A stretch of 6,200 bases of DNA from an uncultured Syntrophobacterales bacterium (lineage in GTDB: Bacteria; Desulfobacterota; Syntrophia; Syntrophales; UBA5619). The notes beneath the pieces were generated by a model that worked only from the letters and a program-made list of their open reading frames with translations, was not told the DNA's origin and did not search any database. How positions within the stretch are numbered: the stretch's first letter is position 1; each line of letters opens with the position of its first letter. Positions 4,829 through 6,200 of the stretch are shown piece by piece. The translations under genes and the position numbers were made by a program. The stretch is taken from positions 1 through 6,200 of the forward strand of contig CAIUXU010000203.1 of assembly GCA_903903205.1 (NCBI GenBank), written 5' to 3'.

Positions 4829-6200
4829 TTATCTGTCCGCTCCTCCGGATCTGCCCGGCGATCACTTCGACCGGTTCGCCCAGAAGAACACCGACGGGGA
4901 TCTCCGCGAGAGAACGGTCGTCCCACACCATATTGACTTCCTGATTGAGATCAATAATATCATTGATTCTATCGCCCAGGAGATCTTTCCGTTCCTGCAC
5001 CGAAAGCACCTCATTGAAGGTCACATGGATCAGCAGCAGATGCCGAACCTGTTCTTCCTCTCCGAGCAGCGGGATGATCACGACGGAGGCTCGGTCCGAC
5101 TTTCCCTGTCCCACGTAGATCCGCCCGGAAGCGACAATTCCTTTTTTCGTTCCCATCAGGTGTCCCGACTTTTCGACACGGGAATGCATCCCGAGGGAGA
5201 CTCCGCCTCTCTTCCGGATCTCGATCGTCGCGTCATCCCCCGGTTTCCCATCGGCATCCATGTGATTGACCGCATAGAGGGTGTAACCGTTGACCGCGAT
5301 GACCGCCTTCTGCATCCGGCTGAGGACCAGAACATTTGTGCTGAGAAGTGAACGGGTGGAAAATGCCAGTTCCGGAAGAAGATCAAAGAGGATGCCGCCG
5401 AGCGGCGCCTCCTTCCGGCTCGTTCCCACCGTCACCGTCTTCGCCTGGTGACGAATCGCATCGATCGGACGCGAAAGCTCATCCACCGCATGACCGAGCG
5501 TGAAGTCCAGCAGATCGATCGGTGACGCCGGCTCCGCCTCTCCGGGGAAATCATGCCGGAAGTCGTCGAGCGGCAGTTTCCCTGCCGCATATTTCAGCAG
5601 GAGGAGCAGATCAGTAATCGTCCGCACACCGGTCTGGGAAAAATCGCCCTGATGCTTTCTTTGCTGGAATTGGTGCGTGAAATCGTTCACGAGACGTCGC
5701 AGACGGCTGTCGGCGATGCACTCATGGACAGAGAGGTTCCGCTTTGCATGTTCGACCATGATCAGATTGAGGCGGCCCTTGAATTCACGGAGGAAGAGGG
5801 CGTCGGCGTCGATGCTGCACGCGGCGTAATAGCCGAAGAGATGGCCCGCCACCGTGTTCAGGATCACGGGAAGCGGCAGCGGCGCGCGGGGGATGGGAAT
5901 GACGGCGTCAGCGATCGCGTTGAAACGCTCCTCTCCTTCGTCGGCAAAAACAACCACCGCGGATTTGTGGGCCTTGAAGATCGCAACATCCTTCAGAATG
6001 TCGCCTGTAACCGTTTCCGGGCTCCCCGATGCGCAAACGATAATCAGTGGTTCGGCCGAAAGGTCGATATGTTTTTTGTTCTCTACCACATCGGCAGAGA
6101 TCGTCCTGTAGCAAAGCTCACTCAGCTTGATCCGGATCTCCTCGGCCGCCGCCTTGTTCGGCCCGCTTCCGACGATTGCCCAGTACCGCTTCTGTTTCAC
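4815..6200 (-). CDS. SIS-domain protein, GlmS-like (glutamine-fructose-6-phosphate aminotransferase family), 5'-truncated by window edge
   Basis: The visible part is 461 codons. The first codon at the edge is GTG, but the frame is open to the boundary and the opening residues (RYWAIVGSGPNKAAAEEIRIKL) already lie inside a SIS domain, so the true start is almost certainly beyond the window. Residues about 5-130 look like a second SIS (phosphosugar isomerase) domain: VGSGPNKAAAEE, a strand-turn at LIIVCASGSPE (52-62), FADEGEERF (85-93), then PLPVILNTVAGHLFGYYAA (109-127), which resembles the C-terminal isomerase half of GlmS. GlmS normally makes glucosamine-6-phosphate from fructose-6-phosphate and glutamine. 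In E. coli GlmS the chain ends soon after this domain; here about 320 more residues follow, including DELSRPIDAIRHQAKTVTVGTSR (240-262) and RKRGGVSLGM (329-338), which I cannot assign. No signal peptide or membrane segment is visible. pyrG follows after 21 bases. The protein may be a large GlmS paralogue rather than the housekeeping enzyme; the missing N-terminal glutaminase half would decide this. Confidence 0.7.
   Translation of the reverse strand: MKQKRYWAIVGSGPNKAAAEEIRIKLSELCYRTISADVVENKKHIDLSAEPLIIVCASGSPETVTGDILKDVAIFKAHKSAVVVFADEGEERFNAIADAVIPIPRAPLPLPVILNTVAGHLFGYYAACSIDADALFLREFKGRLNLIMVEHAKRNLSVHECIADSRLRRLVNDFTHQFQQRKHQGDFSQTGVRTITDLLLLLKYAAGKLPLDDFRHDFPGEAEPASPIDLLDFTLGHAVDELSRPIDAIRHQAKTVTVGTSRKEAPLGGILFDLLPELAFSTRSLLSTNVLVLSRMQKAVIAVNGYTLYAVNHMDADGKPGDDATIEIRKRGGVSLGMHSRVEKSGHLMGTKKGIVASGRIYVGQGKSDRASVVIIPLLGEEEQVRHLLLIHVTFNEVLSVQERKDLLGDRINDIIDLNQEVNMVWDDRSLAEIPVGVLLGEPVEVIAGQIRRSGQISAEC

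Noticed and set aside
3000..5351. A 783-codon open frame on the plus strand
   Set aside because: It lies antisense to all of pyrG, the end of the Tm-1-like gene and part of the SIS gene, all with clear family motifs. Its translation is rich in R, D, H and P with no recognisable domain, as expected for an antisense frame in GC-rich coding DNA.

Overview
The window is densely coding and reads as one block on the minus strand. Six genes lie head to tail, with junctions running from a 4-base overlap to 28 bases, so no stretch of 300 bases lacks a gene. Base composition is moderately GC-rich. A large GlmS-like SIS protein sits beside pyrG, and two kinds of dispersed short repeat of a type I recall from environmental Deltaproteobacteria/Desulfobacterota genomes are present. 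This suggests an anaerobic deltaproteobacterium-like organism, but the assignment is an inference and only moderately secure.

In transcription order (high to low coordinates) the genes are: (1) the 3' part of a SIS-domain, GlmS-like protein with a long C-terminal extension, cut by the window edge; (2) a complete CTP synthase, pyrG; (3) a Tm-1-like/UPF0261 protein whose ATG overlaps the pyrG stop; (4) a DapA/NanA-superfamily class I aldolase that keeps the Schiff-base lysine but lacks residues diagnostic of lysine-biosynthetic DapA; (5) a classical short-chain dehydrogenase/reductase with a GTG start; (6) the first 42 codons of what looks like a D-2-hydroxyacid dehydrogenase, cut by the other edge. 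Each complete gene has a plausible Shine-Dalgarno sequence and no junction has room for a terminator, so a single polycistronic unit with its promoter beyond base 6200 is likely.

Functionally the block has two halves. The SIS/GlmS-like protein and CTP synthase are biosynthetic (amino sugar and nucleotide supply). The Tm-1-like protein, aldolase, SDR and hydroxyacid dehydrogenase look like a small oxo-acid or sugar-acid metabolism cassette of unknown substrate, coupled translationally to pyrG.

The most unusual feature is in the Tm-1-like gene. About 108 bp of alternating inverted repeat units (core TTCGACAAGCTCAGG) lie in frame at the presumed boundary between its two domains, adding about 36 residues without breaking the reading frame. 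A second, 7-bp tandem repeat supplies the last codons and stop of the SIS gene. I see no CRISPR array, RNA gene, transposase, phage gene or obvious new defence system.
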